Counted from the first letter of the stretch, positions 10,959 to 23,614 are shown. The stretch is DNA of 64,000 nucleotides from Basidiobolus meristosporus CBS 931.73 (GCA_002104905.1 MCFE01000498.1:1-64000); one strand, 5' to 3'. Numbers and translations: made by a program. Notes: generated by a model not told the origin, from the letters alone.

Positions 10959-13900
10959 ATGACCGACCCGAACTCTTTTAACACATACACTGGGGCTGAC
11001 TATGGTGGACTAAATATAGACGACAGTCAAATGGACTGGCTAAAGAGTAAAAAAAGTGATGAACCTTTGATAGCAGCACCCAGTGGTTCCTCTGTACCCC
11101 ACATTAGACAGGTATTTCACCGATACAACACTGACGTATCCCGACAAAGGGCCATACCTGCTTTTGGAACCAGAACCTGCCGGACCGATGTTTCGACGAT
11201 CGGACGGCGTGAAGCTAATGACCCAGTATTCCAAGCATTAGATGAAAAGTAGCTGACCTTTGTTGTTCTGTCAGTTCTACATATTTTCTCACCATCGTTT
11301 TCATCCTTCCCAGTTCCCCCGAACTTCATTCACTAAGTGAAAAGAGACAGCTGAGCTTCCTCCCAGGCCTCCGAAACAGGCAAGGGTGGACTTATGATAG
11401 AGTACGGGAGGAGTACAAAGAACGAAAAGTGAAAGAACGGTAGGCGAAGATAAAAGGGTAGCACTTCAGTACCTTTTCTAACACTGTGGCATGATCGACA
11501 TTAGCGACAATCGATTCGGTCTCAGCCTATGGACGAAGATCAAAACGAAGGTGTACTGTGAACTGTACAAAGACAAACTCCTAGGCTTCGTCAATTCTGC
11601 AGAGAGAAGGCTCATCTTTGTAAATATCCATCGCACATCACGAGCTCATCAGCAGACATGTGACTAAGTCGACACTCCCCATGTAGGTTATACTCGACTT
11701 GATCGCCGATTTCCTATTCTGTATTTTGTACATGGTCGAGATGCAAATGTCCGAAGTAACTGGTTTTAGCCCACATTGGCTCTGGGTTGATCGGCCAACG
11801 GTTGTTTGGTACTTGATGATTCTTTTGACGTGCGAAAACATCATCTCTCGCCTCGCACGTTAGTTAATCCTTTCTTCTCTTTCTTCCTTGCCTTTGCTAA
11901 CTTTGCTTAAAGAGATTCTCTTTACCCAGACTACAAGGTAGGTGGTGGCTCGTTTCGTGGAATCCGAATGGGTCTTGACAGCCATGTTTTAGGTATTCAA
12001 CCATCATCAGTCTGTACACTTTCTTGGACGTGGTCACAGGAGCCCCAGTGATCGTCAGTCTATTTATCAAGCATGGGCAATATCTATATGGTAATTGATG
12101 GATAGCTCCGGATTCCATGATCAAATCAACATCTAACCTTCATCACAAGTCCCATATTTTCTTCGAAGTATTGTGGTGGTCTGGCGTATCAAGCGTGCCA
12201 TCCGTAACGTCATCTCCATCAACGCAGACAGACTTTACGATCCGCTTCTTATGAAGCTCATTGTATTGGTCGCTTACATCATCATCATCGTCTACAATGG
12301 CATGGCAGCATTCCAGTACTTTGAATTGATGTTTGCCAACACAAACTACAATCTCATCGAGAGCTTCTACTTCACAATCATCACCGTATCTACGGTGGGT
12401 TATGGTGACATAGTGCCAAAGTCGATTCCAGCCAAATTCGTGGTGATCCTGCTCATTGTTGTTGTCCTGACAATCCTGCCCGGCCTCATATCGGATATGC
12501 TAGAAACCTTGAACCAAAAGAATTGTAAGTCTTTGTTCACATGCCTTCACATGAATCCCTTTATCACTCACTCCGACAATTCCTTCAGCTGGCGGAGGAT
12601 CCTATGAAAGAATAAGAGACAGTAACCTGATTGTGATATGTGGGGTGTTTGATCGCATCCAAAGTGTAAGGGATATCCTCAACGGATTCCTTCATCAAGA
12701 ACGACAGTCCACTACGACACATCTTGTGTTCCTCGGGCGTGAGAAGCCTACGGTGCAAATTAAGGTTCTTTTCAACATGCCTAGTTACAAAAACCGGGTA
12801 ACGTACCTACATGGAAGCGTCTTGGTAAGTGTGGATTTCAATAGGCATTTCTTGGATCCAGTGCTAATTTCTGCCGTTCTCTTGGACCAGAATACGCAAG
12901 ATCTGAAAAGAGCTAGTGTGGAAACGGCTAGCGCCGTATTCATGCTATCAGGTATTCGTTCTTTGCACAAGGTTTACTTTGAGCAATAGGCTAACCGTTC
13001 ATCAGATCGCAACGTAGTAGATAGTATTGAGGAGGACGAGAACAATACCCTTCGTACCTGGGCCATTCATGTTTATGCTCCCCATGTCCCTATATACACG
13101 TACAATCACCATCCGTTTACTTCAGCCTATCAGAAGAGAGTTGTACGGCAGACGATCTGCCCTCAAGAGTTTCAACAGGTAGTCTTGTTGACATAGTAAC
13201 CCATCCCAGGGTGTCACAATAGCCTAAACTTTATTTGTAGGCTCTGATTGGACACAATTGCCTCTATAAGGGATCGGCGACGTTGATTTTGAATCTGTTG
13301 TACAACAGTCGGCCCATCGACAAATACTCGGAACCTTGGCAAGCGCAATATGGTAATGGCATACGGAGTCAGTCAATGGAAGTGGCAAGCATACTAATTT
13401 CAGTGGGCATTAGATGACGGTTCAGGAAACGAAATCTATTCTGGTCTCGTGAACCCAATATTTGTTGGGAAGCCTTTTACTTTTGTCTCGTGGGTGAGTA
13501 TCGAGACTGATTCGTTTGTTATGCTCATTTTACTAATACATTTACTAATACCTCGATATCGCAGTATCTGTTCCAAGAGTTTCAAGCGATTCTGTTTGCA
13601 GTGAGTGTGTATGTCAAAAAGTCCAACTCCCACCACATCGTTCTGAACCCTGGGAGTCACTACCTGCTTGGGCCCAAAGACATATGTTATTACATCAGCC
13701 AGGGTCCCGAAGAAGTTAACGACATCTCCAATCTGGTACGTATGCTTGCCCCACTCCTCCGGCGAAATGATGGGCTGACGCCTCTTCCTTCCAGAGTCAA
13801 AGTCAATTCGAAACCTCTTTGAAGCATATCGAATATTTGACTCCTTCAGAGCGTGATCTATTGATGAATCCGCATGTGGCCTCGAAATACACGACCTGCA

Positions 13901-15244
13901 ATCGGCGATCAGTCATAGAGAAGTTCCCTTCGTTTAATTCAGATATCATCATTGGGCAACCGCCACCACCCTACGAGGACTTGGACACCCCGCTTTGCCA
14001 TCTGCTCAAGTACCCAATTGAATCGGCAGAAAAGATCATTCTGCCAGACGCGCGTCGAATGACCGGCCATATTCTAATCTGCTCTGGCTACTCAGACCCG
14101 TTCAGATTGATATGTACCTTAAGGTGAGTGGTGTATTTACGTATACTCCGGCAAGCCCCCATTATTGACCACAGCTCTAGAGCCGCCCATATTACTTCAT
14201 CTGAGCATCGTCACATCGTCATCCTTCGTAATCAGCCGCCTACCGAAGATGAAGTCAAAATATTAGGGGTCTTCCCCGATGTCTACTTTGTTATTGTAAG
14301 TTCATGATGCTCATTTGGGATGTGGCCAGATTACTAAATACTCTTCAGGGGTTGAAGAGAAGTGAGAAAGATTTGCTTCGTGCTGGGATATTGGGCTGTA
14401 GCCGACTAATCATCTTGAGGAGACAAAATGTTGCTCAAAAACATGATGAATATGTAGATACATCAGTCATGTAAGTACCCTACCTACTGCTGAGCTGCTC
14501 TAAAGAGACGAAGGCTAATCCGACACCAACTAGTATGTGCAATCAATTGGCCAGAAGAATATTGAAGCAGCATGATGCTTGCAAGTATATCATGGTGGAA
14601 TTAGGTTTGTAGACTCGCTAGCTATCGGTCTAGTGAAATTAATGCTAACCTTATTTCAGTTGAGCAGGAGAATGTCAAGCTTCTACAGGCGACGGATAAG
14701 CACTCCAAGGATAAATTCACCAAAGTCTTTACCCATGCTGGCATCTACGCGTCTGGCCAGGTGTTCGTTGACTGCTTGATCGACCATCTTTTCTACCAAG
14801 TACGATATTCTCTTTCCACTCCTCTGTAGGACCCTAGCATTAAATAGATTCCATTTCAGAGCTATCACAACAAAGCCATCATGAAGCTGGTCAAACTGCT
14901 TTGTGGATTGCGTAGCCAGAAAGATCTCGCCCTTGACACGAAGCTCGATATAACATCCTCGTACCTGTGCTATATCAAAGTCCCGGAGAAGTTTGTGGTC
15001 AGTGTTGGTTGGATTTCTCTTGCGCCCGAGCACACACATTAACGACGATCTTTAATAGGGGATGCCATACAACTCATTGTACAGAGAGCTTGCCACTGAG
15101 CAGGGGATCATACCACTTGGCCTGTTCCGCGCTCCTGATCTGGATCTTGGAAATACAACGCCATTTGTATTTACGAACCCTGTACCAGCCATGCTGCTTA
15201 AGAATGACGATTTGGTATACGTCTTGAAAGTGACGTTTGATTAA
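10959..15244 (+). CDS. Slo/BK-type potassium channel (pore plus two RCK domains), multi-exon
   Basis: Start 10959 is the first ATG of the N-terminal exon. Clear exons run 12589-12824, 12891-12951, 13006-13178, 13241-13352, 13414-13493, 13565-13735, 13795-14123, 14175-14295, 14349-14470, 14534-14604, 14660-14799, 14860-14997 and 15059-15244, all with GT-AG introns and matching phases. Before them, exons around 11505-11620, 11683-11870, 11990-12090 and 12156-12524 encode hydrophobic S1-S4-like segments, S5, the selectivity filter TVGYGD and S6. The first two introns are uncertain. The RCK1 part (VICGVFDR) and the block VLNPGSHYLLGP resemble metazoan Slo, and RCK2 ends near 15244. I see no acidic calcium bowl in RCK2 and no extra S0 helix. 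Likely a cation-gated K+ channel; the ligand is unknown. Confidence 0.9.
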
Positions 15245-15511
15245 TCTCGACCGTGCCATCATGTTCCATTCACGTATTGTTGTCGTGCTGACTATATATC
15301 GTGGACGTGTGTATATTGTATATTGGGGGAGATGAAAATGAACCAGCCGACAGCTAGAATACGTGCCCATAGAAATATATTAGCTACCTAATCACGAGCC
15401 TCACCATTGGCCAAATCCGTAAAAAATAAAGTCAAAATTTTGTTCCAGGCAAGGATTGTTATTTACGAGCATCTCCACCTCCCCTATCGCACACATTAGT
15501 TGAATCGAGGG

Positions 15512-16574
15512 ATGTTCTCACGTTGTGGCTTCAGCACCGCCCTCCGGCAAGTTCAGCGTGGATATACTACATCCAGGGTGGTGGATGCCCGACGCAACAG
15601 TTTCAAGCCATACCTTCTCCTTGGCGCCGGCTTGTGTCTGGGTGGGTACGGGTATTTAAGCTTTTCGCAGAAGAGAGTAGCTGGCATCGACTCTGACTGC
15701 TACACCCCGTTGTCCATCCAAGAAATCAGAGACGTCAATCACGACTCGAAAATATACAAACTGGCCTATAGCGACCAGGAAGCTCGGGCCGAAATCCCAG
15801 TCTCCAGCTCGGTGTACGTCAAGGACGATTCTATGCAAATCATGCGACCTTTCACCCCCATCTCCAGTTCCGATAGCAAAGGTTACTTGGAATTGCTTAT
15901 CAAGTTGTATCCGGACGGCTCGATGTCGCAGTTCTTGAAGGACCGCACAGTAGGTGATGTTCTCGAGGTTCGCGGGCCCATTGTAAATTGGGAATACCAA
16001 GCAAATGCTTACAAGGCCATTGGGATGGTAGGTTTCGCCTGTCTGGGACTGTATGCCAACGATATCCTAATGTATGTTTCGTTCACCAAAAGGTTGCTGG
16101 CGGCTCAGGTATAACACCAATGTATCAAATAATTCGCGGCATACTTCAGAATCCTGAAGATAACACCCGGGTCTCGCTGATATACGCCAACCGTAGCGAG
16201 GAAGATATATTGCTGCGCCAGGAGCTTGAATCCCTGGCGAAGCTTCACCCCAAACAGTTCACGTTATATTTCGTCGTGGATAAGGCGCCGGAGACTCGGG
16301 AGTGGTCGCAGGGAGTTGGCTTCGTGACCAGAGAGATGATTTCTCAGCATCTACCGAAGCCAGCTGGCGACGTCAAGATTCTTGTCTGTGGGCCAGACGG
16401 GTAACGACGCCTTCTTTCGTTGATAAAGTTATGCACGTATGGTACTAATCAACCACTCTCGCTAGAATGATGCGCCATATCTCCGGTCCACGTGCGCGTG
16501 ATTGGTCTCAAGGCGGCGTCTCTGGACTCCTAAAAGAGCTAGGCTACAGTGCCGAACAAGTATACAAATTTTAA
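15512..16574 (+). CDS. MCR1: NADH-cytochrome b5 reductase, mitochondrial MCR1 type
   Basis: Three exons: 15512-16027, 16093-16400 and 16466-16574. The start is the ATG at 15512, because the frame upstream has only a TTG. The N-terminus is basic and Arg/Ser-rich, followed by a hydrophobic segment near residues 32-48, as expected for the mitochondrial outer-membrane/intermembrane-space form. RPFTPI is the FAD-binding signature, KGPI-type GPIVNWEY follows, AGGSGITPMYQ is the NADH-binding loop and VCGPDG the C-terminal motif. It ends with the family-typical VYKF. The enzyme transfers electrons from NADH to cytochrome b5 or to antioxidants. Intron 1 lies immediately before the nucleotide-binding loop. 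Confidence 0.93.
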
Positions 16575-17068
16575 ATCATTCCATCTGCATTCACATACCA
16601 TCAAACATGAATAAACTGGCATCAAGTCTGGCCAACCTAGTCCATGAGTAAACAACCAGCTATTACTTGGAACATCAGCCGTAACTCTGAGCTTTGGGAT
16701 CAATTTGTGTGTCGTTTTCATTGGTACTCCAGATCCCTTGTTGTGATAATGACTCTGGATGGATGCGATTGGTCAAAATGTTGGTACGTTTAATTCGGAG
16801 CATTTCCACATCCCCAGGTGGTCCCGGTCTGTGACGTATACTTCCATCTCGCCCTTGTCAAGCTGCACACATTGATGGCGCGTGGTCCGATTCCGACCAA
16901 ATTAGTTAGCAGGGACCTGAGCCAGCATCACAGAAATTGAACTTCCGTCCGGTCCTATCGTCCCAGAGAGATGAAACTACACGCGGCATTCCTAGCATTT
17001 TTCAAGCGGGTCCAAATTTGAGTGGTGCTGAACTTGACCTTTTAACTTTTCACTTGTGTTGAATAGAA
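16575..17068. other. Intergenic, probable SEC21 promoter region
   Basis: No reading frame of interest is seen. The segment separates the MCR1-like stop from the gamma-COP ATG on the same strand and should contain the MCR1 3' end and the SEC21 promoter. No TATA box or other motif stands out. Confidence 0.4.
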
Positions 17069-20000
17069 ATGAGTTGGGCAAAGAAAGACGAGGATGGAGG
17101 TACTGGTTCAGCCTTTCTGTCTTCCCTCGACCTCCCTTCCCCTGTGTGCCACTGTTATTTACCTACTTCTATTGTGAACTTTAGGCGAGTCTGGCCTTTT
17201 GCATCACCTCGACAAAACCACAGTTCTCCAAGAGGCTCGAGTGTTCAACGAGACCCCCATCTCGCCCAAAAAGTGTCGCATCCTCTTGGCGAAAATCGCC
17301 TATTTGTTATATGTGGGAGAGTCGTTTGCCACCAACGAGGCCACCGACCTATTTTTCAGCATCACGAAGCTTTTCCAATCGAAAGATGTACCTTCCATTC
17401 AGCACCCTCACTTTTGCTTCTCACTAACCCTCCTTTGTGTAGACCGCCCTGCGTCAAATCGTCTATTTGGTGATTAAAGAGCTTTCCACCATCGCTCAAG
17501 ACGTCATCATGATCACGAGTAGCTTGACTAGGGACATGCAGCCCAACTCCGAAGCTATCTACAGACCAAATGCTATCCGTGCGCTTTGCAAGATCGTGGA
17601 TGTAGGCTTGTCTCCCTTTTTCCAGTGCCTTTGCTCGTTTTATTGATGTAGGTTTGCCTTCTCCACCAACAGGCCCATATGCTGCAAGGAGTCGAGCGCT
17701 TTCTAAAGGCAGCCATCGTAGACAAGACCACCTCTATTTCTTCTGCCGCATTGGTGTCCAGCTATCATATGCTCCCCATCGCCAAAGAAGTGGTGCGTCG
17801 TTGGGCTAATGAAGTTCAAGAAGCCATGAATTGCAAATCTAGTTTGGGATTCATGTCCTCGTCTTCATATAGCGGCAATGGCATCATGTCGCAATATCAC
17901 GCCATGGGCCTCCTCTATCAAATTAGACAGCACGACCGTATGGCAGTGATCAAGCTCGTTCAATCCTTTGCTGGCTCAGGGAGAGGATTCTTGAGCTCCT
18001 CAAGCACACTTCGTAGCACCATGGCCCATTGTCTGTTGATTAGATACGCCTGCAAGGTGATGGAAGAAGATCCTAGGTTTGTAGACTCCTGATCCCATCT
18101 GCGATCCCGACGAGCGCTCGCTAAACAACAGGTTGACTTCTAGCACGCAGAGACAACTCTTCGAGTTGCTCGAGGGATGGCTTCGCCACAAGAGTGACAT
18201 GGTGAACTACGAAGCGGCCAAGGCGATTTGCAACATGCAGAATCTATCCGCCAAGGAGCTGTTCTCCGCTGTCTCTGGTAAGCACCATGTTGGTTTCTAG
18301 CGTAGGGCCACTTCTAATGCACCCATACCCAGTGCTGCAACATTTCCTCTCCTCCTCCAAATCAACCCTTCGCTTCGCCGCCATCCGCACATTGAACAGG
18401 CTGGCCATGACCAACCCCACGGCAGTGTCGGTGTGCAATATGGATATGGAGAACCTCATCACCGATTCCAATCGTAGTGTGGCCACTTTCGCCATCACCA
18501 CCTTGCTTAAGACCGGAAACGAGGCCAGCGTCGACAGACTCATGAAGCAGATCAGTGGGTTCATGTCGGAGATCTCCGACGAATTCAAGGTGATCGTCGT
18601 GGAGGCGATCAGGTCGTTGTGCCTGAAGTTCCCCGCCAAGCATGGCACCATGCTTGCGTTCTTAAGCGGCGTGTTGAGAGACGAGGGCGGCTACGAGTTC
18701 AAGAGGGCTGTGGTGGAGGCGATCTTCGATCTCATCAAGAACATCCCCGAGTCCAAGGAGATTTCGCTGTCCCACTTGTGTGAGTTCATCGAGGACTGTG
18801 AATTCACCAAGATCTCCGTTCGCATCCTCCACCTCCTTGGTGTGGAGGGCCCCAAGACCCCGTCCCCCACCGTGTACATTCGTTACATCTACAATCGAAT
18901 TATCCTCGAGAATGCCATCGTTCGCGCGGCCGCCGTGAGCGCCTTGGGTAAATTTGGAGTGAATGTCAGCGACGAGAATGTCAAGAAGAGCGTTCGTGTT
19001 CTCCTGACCAGATGTCTCGACGACGTCGACGACGAAGTTCGTGACCGTGCCACTTGGGCCCTCAAGGTGATGGGCGACGAGGTGACTGCCGAGAAATACG
19101 TCAAGGACGACTCTTCGTATGCCTTGGCCGCTTTGGAGAGAAGCCTTGTGGACTACTGTAGCACCCCGGAAAGAACCGAGACACCATTCGACATCTCGAC
19201 CATTCCTCAGATCACCAGAAAGCAGGCAGAAGCCGAGCGTCACACCGTCAGCGCCATCGATTACGCCAACCTCGGCACCGTGCCAAGCATGACCAGTGCA
19301 AGCTCACCTTCTGTGGCTCAAGCATCGCAGGCACCAAAGGCCGATCAACAATCGTTTGCTGCAGAGATGGCGAAGATCCCCGAGTTCGCCAGCTTCGGCC
19401 CTCTTTTCAAGAGCAGTATCAAGCCAGTGGAGCTCACTGAGAGCGAAACCGAGTACGTGGTTACCTGCACGAAGCACATGTTCGCCGAACACGTCGTGTT
19501 CCAATTCCACTGCCACAACACTCTCAACGACTCTCTTCTGGAGGATGTCTCGGTCATCATGCAGACTGACGACGAGGGCTTGGAGGAAGTGGCTAACATC
19601 CCAGTGGAGCAGTTGGTCTACGACGTCCCCGGCTCCGTATTTGTGGCCTTCAAGAAGGAAGACCCCGAGGTGTTCCCAGTCGCCACTTTCTCCAACACGA
19701 TGAAGTTCGTGGTGAAGGATTGCGACCCAACTACCGGAGAGCCTGATGAGCAAGGTTACGAGGACGAATACCTGGTAAGCATAGGAGGATGTCGCACAAG
19801 CTTGTCGATGCTAACCTTTCTCACTTTTCACCGACTTAGTTGGAGGATGTGGAGCTCAGCATTGGCGATTACATTCTTCCCTCATACATCAGCGATTTCG
19901 GAAGGGTGTGGAATGATCTTGGTGAAGATGCCGAAGTGGTGGAGACATTTGCATTGACCGCCCTGGACAGTCTCCAAGGTAAGCTCCTCCTGCTAGGCAA

Positions 20001-20275
20001 ATGCGTTCCAGTAATCTCAACTGAATCTTGATTGAATTCTAGCTGCTGTGACCTCAATTGTCGATATCCTCAGTATGCAGCCATTGGAAAACACCGACTC
20101 TCCCAAGAGCCAGACAACTCATACACTTCTGCTCTCTGGAATCTTCCTGGGCGGAATCAAGGTGTTGGTTAAATCCCGTATGTCCTTCACCAAGACCACC
20201 GGAGTCACCATGGAGCTATCTGTTCGTAGTAGCGACGAAGAAGTTAGTCGGTTTGTCATGGCAACCATCGCTTGA
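17069..20275 (+). CDS. SEC21: Coatomer subunit gamma (gamma-COP)
   Basis: Exons 17069-17099, 17185-17387, 17443-17601, 17673-18076, 18144-18277, 18333-19774, 19840-19978 and 20043-20275 join in frame. The product matches the whole gamma-COP family: the N-terminal block [15 protein letters not shown], the alpha-solenoid trunk with [16 protein letters not shown] and [15 protein letters not shown], then a linker and the C-terminal appendage domain. It is a core subunit of the COPI coat that drives Golgi-to-ER and intra-Golgi retrograde transport and recognises dilysine cargo and Arf1. The small first exon holds only 31 bp. Nothing suggests a defect. Confidence 0.96.
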
Positions 20276-20513
20276 TTGGTTTTCAGAAGACGCCAACCAT
20301 CTAAGTGTATCTCGGCCCTTTCCTGTTACTGCTGCTATTCCTACTCCTGTTCCTGTTCCTTTCCCCTACAACTGTCAACCTTTACCCCCCCCCACCCCAC
20401 TATAAAAATAAACATAATGAGTGGAAATGATCTCGAATAGGCTTTATTTTAATATGCAGTTAGAAAATGAGGAAGTGTGGTGGGCATTGCTGTCTGCGCT
20501 TCTGAAATAAATG

Positions 20514-21728
20514 TTAGTCACGGAAGGCTCTACGAAGCGCTGGAGGAGTGCGCGACGGTGAAGGCTCTGAGTCGTGGCTGGCGTGTGCAACTTCAGGGTC
20601 TAGACTGACTTGCGTCGAAATGGATATTGGATGGGGAGCAATCCTTATTGTGGGTTGATACACTGGTGCGCTGGACTCCCTCGGTGTTGCTTTACTAGGT
20701 ACTCGTGGATGGTAGGAGCTGGTTTCTTCTCCAGAGTCCCTCGAGGATGGCGGTGAGGTGGGCGTTTCGCGGTGGATTATGCTGGTGCTGCTCCCGACCG
20801 AAATGGAATCCCGAGAGGCAACCGGCGGAGTTTGTTCTGCGCTGCTTCTCCGGGAGATTGATGTAGTAACCGAAACGCGGGAGTAGCGGGAAGCTGGCAG
20901 AGTGCTATGCGAGCTATTGTCCTCAATTGAAGAAGTGGAGTGACCAACCTCACTCGAATGGGACGATATTGACGATTGGGTATATGTGATGTTTCTACTC
21001 CAGGTGGTCGATGAGATAATGTGGGTGGTGTTGGTCCGTGCAATTGAAGTAGAATGCCTGGATTTGCTTGATAGATGCGAGGTTGGAGGTGGAGTATATG
21101 TGCTCCCGCTCAAGGAGGAGGCTGATGTTGACGATATAGTATGTGTTGTGTTTGTGCTTACCACTGTAGACAATGAAGCGTGAGTGGTGTTACTACTCCA
21201 CGAAATAGAAGTGACTGCGGTGGTTGCGGAAGAATGCGATGTTGACAGCACTGTGTGGGTGATATTTATACTCCTTACGATTGATGTAGTTGGATACCGA
21301 GTCTCACTTGGACGATGCGAACTGTACGTACTCCAGGCAGATGGAGTCATGGATGTATGAGAGCTCTCGCTGGTCCTCCAAGTAACGGGTAAAGGAGCAG
21401 TCATGTAGGAAGGAGGAAGAGTTTGTGACACAGAGGATGTGGTATCAATTTTTTGAGTACCAGCTGAAGACAAGGAAGACGCTCTACTTGAACTCCATGA
21501 TATGGGCGTCGTTGGCAGTGAATGTGAGTGATACGAGGCAGAGGGCTGTTCGGAGATGGGCCTGGATGTGGTAGAATGAGAGTTCGACAGGGAAGAGACC
21601 CAAGCGCATCCGCAGGTCGGGAGAGTTTGCTCCGAAGTATGGACATAAGTACCAGTAGGCGCACCAACTACGAAACTAGAATAGAGTATTGCCAAACTAC
21701 CGATGGTGAAAAACGTTTTGAGAATCAT
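20514..21728 (-). CDS. Secreted Ser/Thr-rich, mucin-like protein
   Basis: A single-exon 404-residue protein. The N-terminus is a clear signal peptide (about residues 1-22, hydrophobic core then GAP). The mature part is almost entirely Ser, Thr, Pro and His, with recurrent NITHT/NTTHT sequons suggesting heavy O- and N-glycosylation. Imperfect repeats of the type S(I/T)SWSSNTTH occur in the middle. Only one close Cys pair (TCGCAW) lies near the N-terminus. The C-terminus is charged and not hydrophobic, so no GPI anchor signal is evident. A cell-wall or extracellular matrix role is inference. It converges on SEC21 and lies next to the inverted-duplication island. Confidence 0.75.
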   Translation of the reverse strand: MILKTFFTIGSLAILYSSFVVGAPTGTYVHTSEQTLPTCGCAWVSSLSNSHSTTSRPISEQPSASYHSHSLPTTPISWSSSRASSLSSAGTQKIDTTSSVSQTLPPSYMTAPLPVTWRTSESSHTSMTPSAWSTYSSHRPSETRYPTTSIVRSINITHTVLSTSHSSATTAVTSISWSSNTTHASLSTVVSTNTTHTISSTSASSLSGSTYTPPPTSHLSSKSRHSTSIARTNTTHIISSTTWSRNITYTQSSISSHSSEVGHSTSSIEDNSSHSTLPASRYSRVSVTTSISRRSSAEQTPPVASRDSISVGSSTSIIHRETPTSPPSSRDSGEETSSYHPRVPSKATPRESSAPVYQPTIRIAPHPISISTQVSLDPEVAHASHDSEPSPSRTPPALRRAFRD

Positions 21729-22325
21729 GATGCAGCTGCTTCGCCTTCACACTTAAAAATCTTGATTTATATGTGTTACAACTTGGGCTAAGTAAAGGCA
21801 AGCTCTACATATGGGTTTAGCAACTGGCTGAGGTTTAGTGGATGAGCACAACTATCCAAGCCCACACACCAAATCAAGCCTCTACTCATTTTCCTCACCC
21901 ACACCCACACCCCTCCCCTATCCTCTATTTCTCCGCTCAAGTTGAACAGATTCGGTGGCATTGATATGTTTGACGCATAGGTAATAAAAATGATTCTTAC
22001 CTTCATGATGATCATATATTTTAACATATGGATCAGCTAATGTGTGTTTGCGTGTGAAGGAGGGAGGAGGGAGGAGGTCAGATTAGTGGAACCGACGATC
22101 TTGAAACGAATAAACTGGATTAGCCTGATTTTCCCAGTGGTTGTCTGTTGCTCATCCCTTTACACTCGTCATCCTGTTCGTAGATGATGCACTTTACCAT
22201 GTATCCATTACTTCGTTCTTCCCTGATTGATACTCATCCATATTCGTATTGGTTCACCCTCAGCCTTGCCCCCCTTCAACAGATATAAGGGCAGAGTGCG
22301 TTCTGATTACTACCAACACTCAACC

Positions 22326-22697
22326 ATGCACTTCAACAATCTGCTCTCATTCGGCTGCTACGCACTCATGTACAGCACTCTTGGCCAGGCTGCTCCCACC
22401 AGTAGTCCCGCAAACAGAGCCACTCCCACTCCTACCGGCTCATGGTCCACCTCATGGTCATCATCGTGGTCGTCCCCAACAAGTTCCTGGACTTCATCAT
22501 GGTCATCGTCCTGGTCCTCTGCTGCCGCCTCCACCCCCACACCCACTCACAAACCTAACAACATCCATGCCAGAGCTCCTTACAGCTGGACATCCTCCTG
22601 GTCGTCAAGCTGGTCCGCGAAGACATCCTACTCTTCCTGGAGCAGCTCGTGGTCACTCCGACGATCTGCTCGTCCAAGAGCCACGCCAGTGGCATGA
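22326..22697 (+). CDS. Secreted Trp/Ser-repeat protein, intact copy (copy 1)
   Basis: A 123-residue protein beginning MHFNNLL with a signal peptide (about residues 1-23, cleavage near GQAAP). The mature part has four blocks of the pattern SWSSSW: Trp every fourth residue, eleven Trp in total, in two halves separated by a Pro/Thr/His/Asn linker that ends in HARAP. The C-terminus is basic (LRRSARPR) and may be a processing site. I recognise no known family. The start is the ATG conserved in all four copies. It is the only copy of four in which signal peptide and repeats are in one frame. Confidence 0.75.
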   Translation: MHFNNLLSFGCYALMYSTLGQAAPTSSPANRATPTPTGSWSTSWSSSWSSPTSSWTSSWSSSWSSAAASTPTPTHKPNNIHARAPYSWTSSWSSSWSAKTSYSSWSSSWSLRRSARPRATPVA

Positions 22698-23147
22698 TGA
22701 AATCATCTTATCTCTTGGTCAAGCCTTGACTTGCACACTCCACTCTTCTCAAATGGAAACCATTCAACATTGATCCCCCAAAATAAGCAATCTCATTCAA
22801 TAAACATATGACCAGAGTTTTGAAAGTGACCAGCTCGCTATGATATTTATGCCATTAAACAAAATTGCCCTGATTGGCTGTTCTCTAATTGTTGCTGCTA
22901 GGCTCGACTATGCTCTACCCACTTATCGATGTGCTATCATCACTTTCATTCGCATCCGCATCCGCATCCACACCACTGGAGCTCTGTCATCCAGTCAGTA
23001 GCTCTATACCGGTGAGAATCAGGCTTACCAAGTGGTTGTAACTAGTGCTCATCCCTATTCCTTCAGCCCGCATACACACTCATCCTCAAGTTTGCAATAC
23101 CACATCAGTATTGGTGCTCCATCACCCTCAGCCAACAGCTACGCGAA

Positions 23148-23170
23148 TATATATATATATATATATATAC
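23148..23170. repeat. TA dinucleotide microsatellite
   Basis: A run of about eleven AT units lies just upstream of the second Trp/Ser-repeat copy. A matching run occurs at about 27147-27166 in the mirrored arm, with a different length. Confidence 0.9.
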
Positions 23171-23232
23171 TGGATGATCGAGAGAGAGATTCCACAGCAC
23201 CAATCGATCCACCTCACTACCAACACTCAGCC

Positions 23233-23614
23233 ATGCACTTCAACAATCTGCTCTCATTCGGCTGCTACGCACTCATGTACAGCACTCTTGGCCAGGCTGC
23301 TCCCACCAGTAGTCCCGCAAACAGAGCCACTCCCGCTCCACTCCACTCCTACCGGCTCATGGTCCACCTCATGGTCATCATCGTGGTCGTCCCCTGCTCG
23401 TTCTTGGACTTCATCATGGTCATCGTCCTGGTCCTCTGCTGCCACCCCCACCCCCACACCCACTCACAAACCAAACAACATCCATGCCAGAGCTCCTTAC
23501 AGCTGGACATCCTCCTGGTCGTCAAGCTGGTCCGCGAGGACATCCTACTCTTCCTGGAGCAGCTCGTGGTCACTCCGACGATCCGCTCGCTCAAGAGCCA
23601 CGCCAGTGGCATGA
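23233..23614 (+). pseudogene. Trp/Ser-repeat secreted protein, frameshifted copy 2
   Basis: The signal peptide is the same as in copy 1, but a 10-bp expansion in the CCACTC-type run after residue 34 shifts the frame. The ATG frame then encodes an unrelated hydrophobic/His-rich stretch, while the SWSSSW blocks remain open in the +1 frame up to the same TPVA terminus. Either it is a pseudogene or it yields an aberrant product. It is nearly identical to copies 1, 3 and 4 elsewhere. Confidence 0.75.

Noticed and set aside
18362-19753. Long minus-strand frames opposite SEC21 (up to 193 codons)
   Set aside because: They mirror the conserved gamma-COP coding exon and have no independent family signature.
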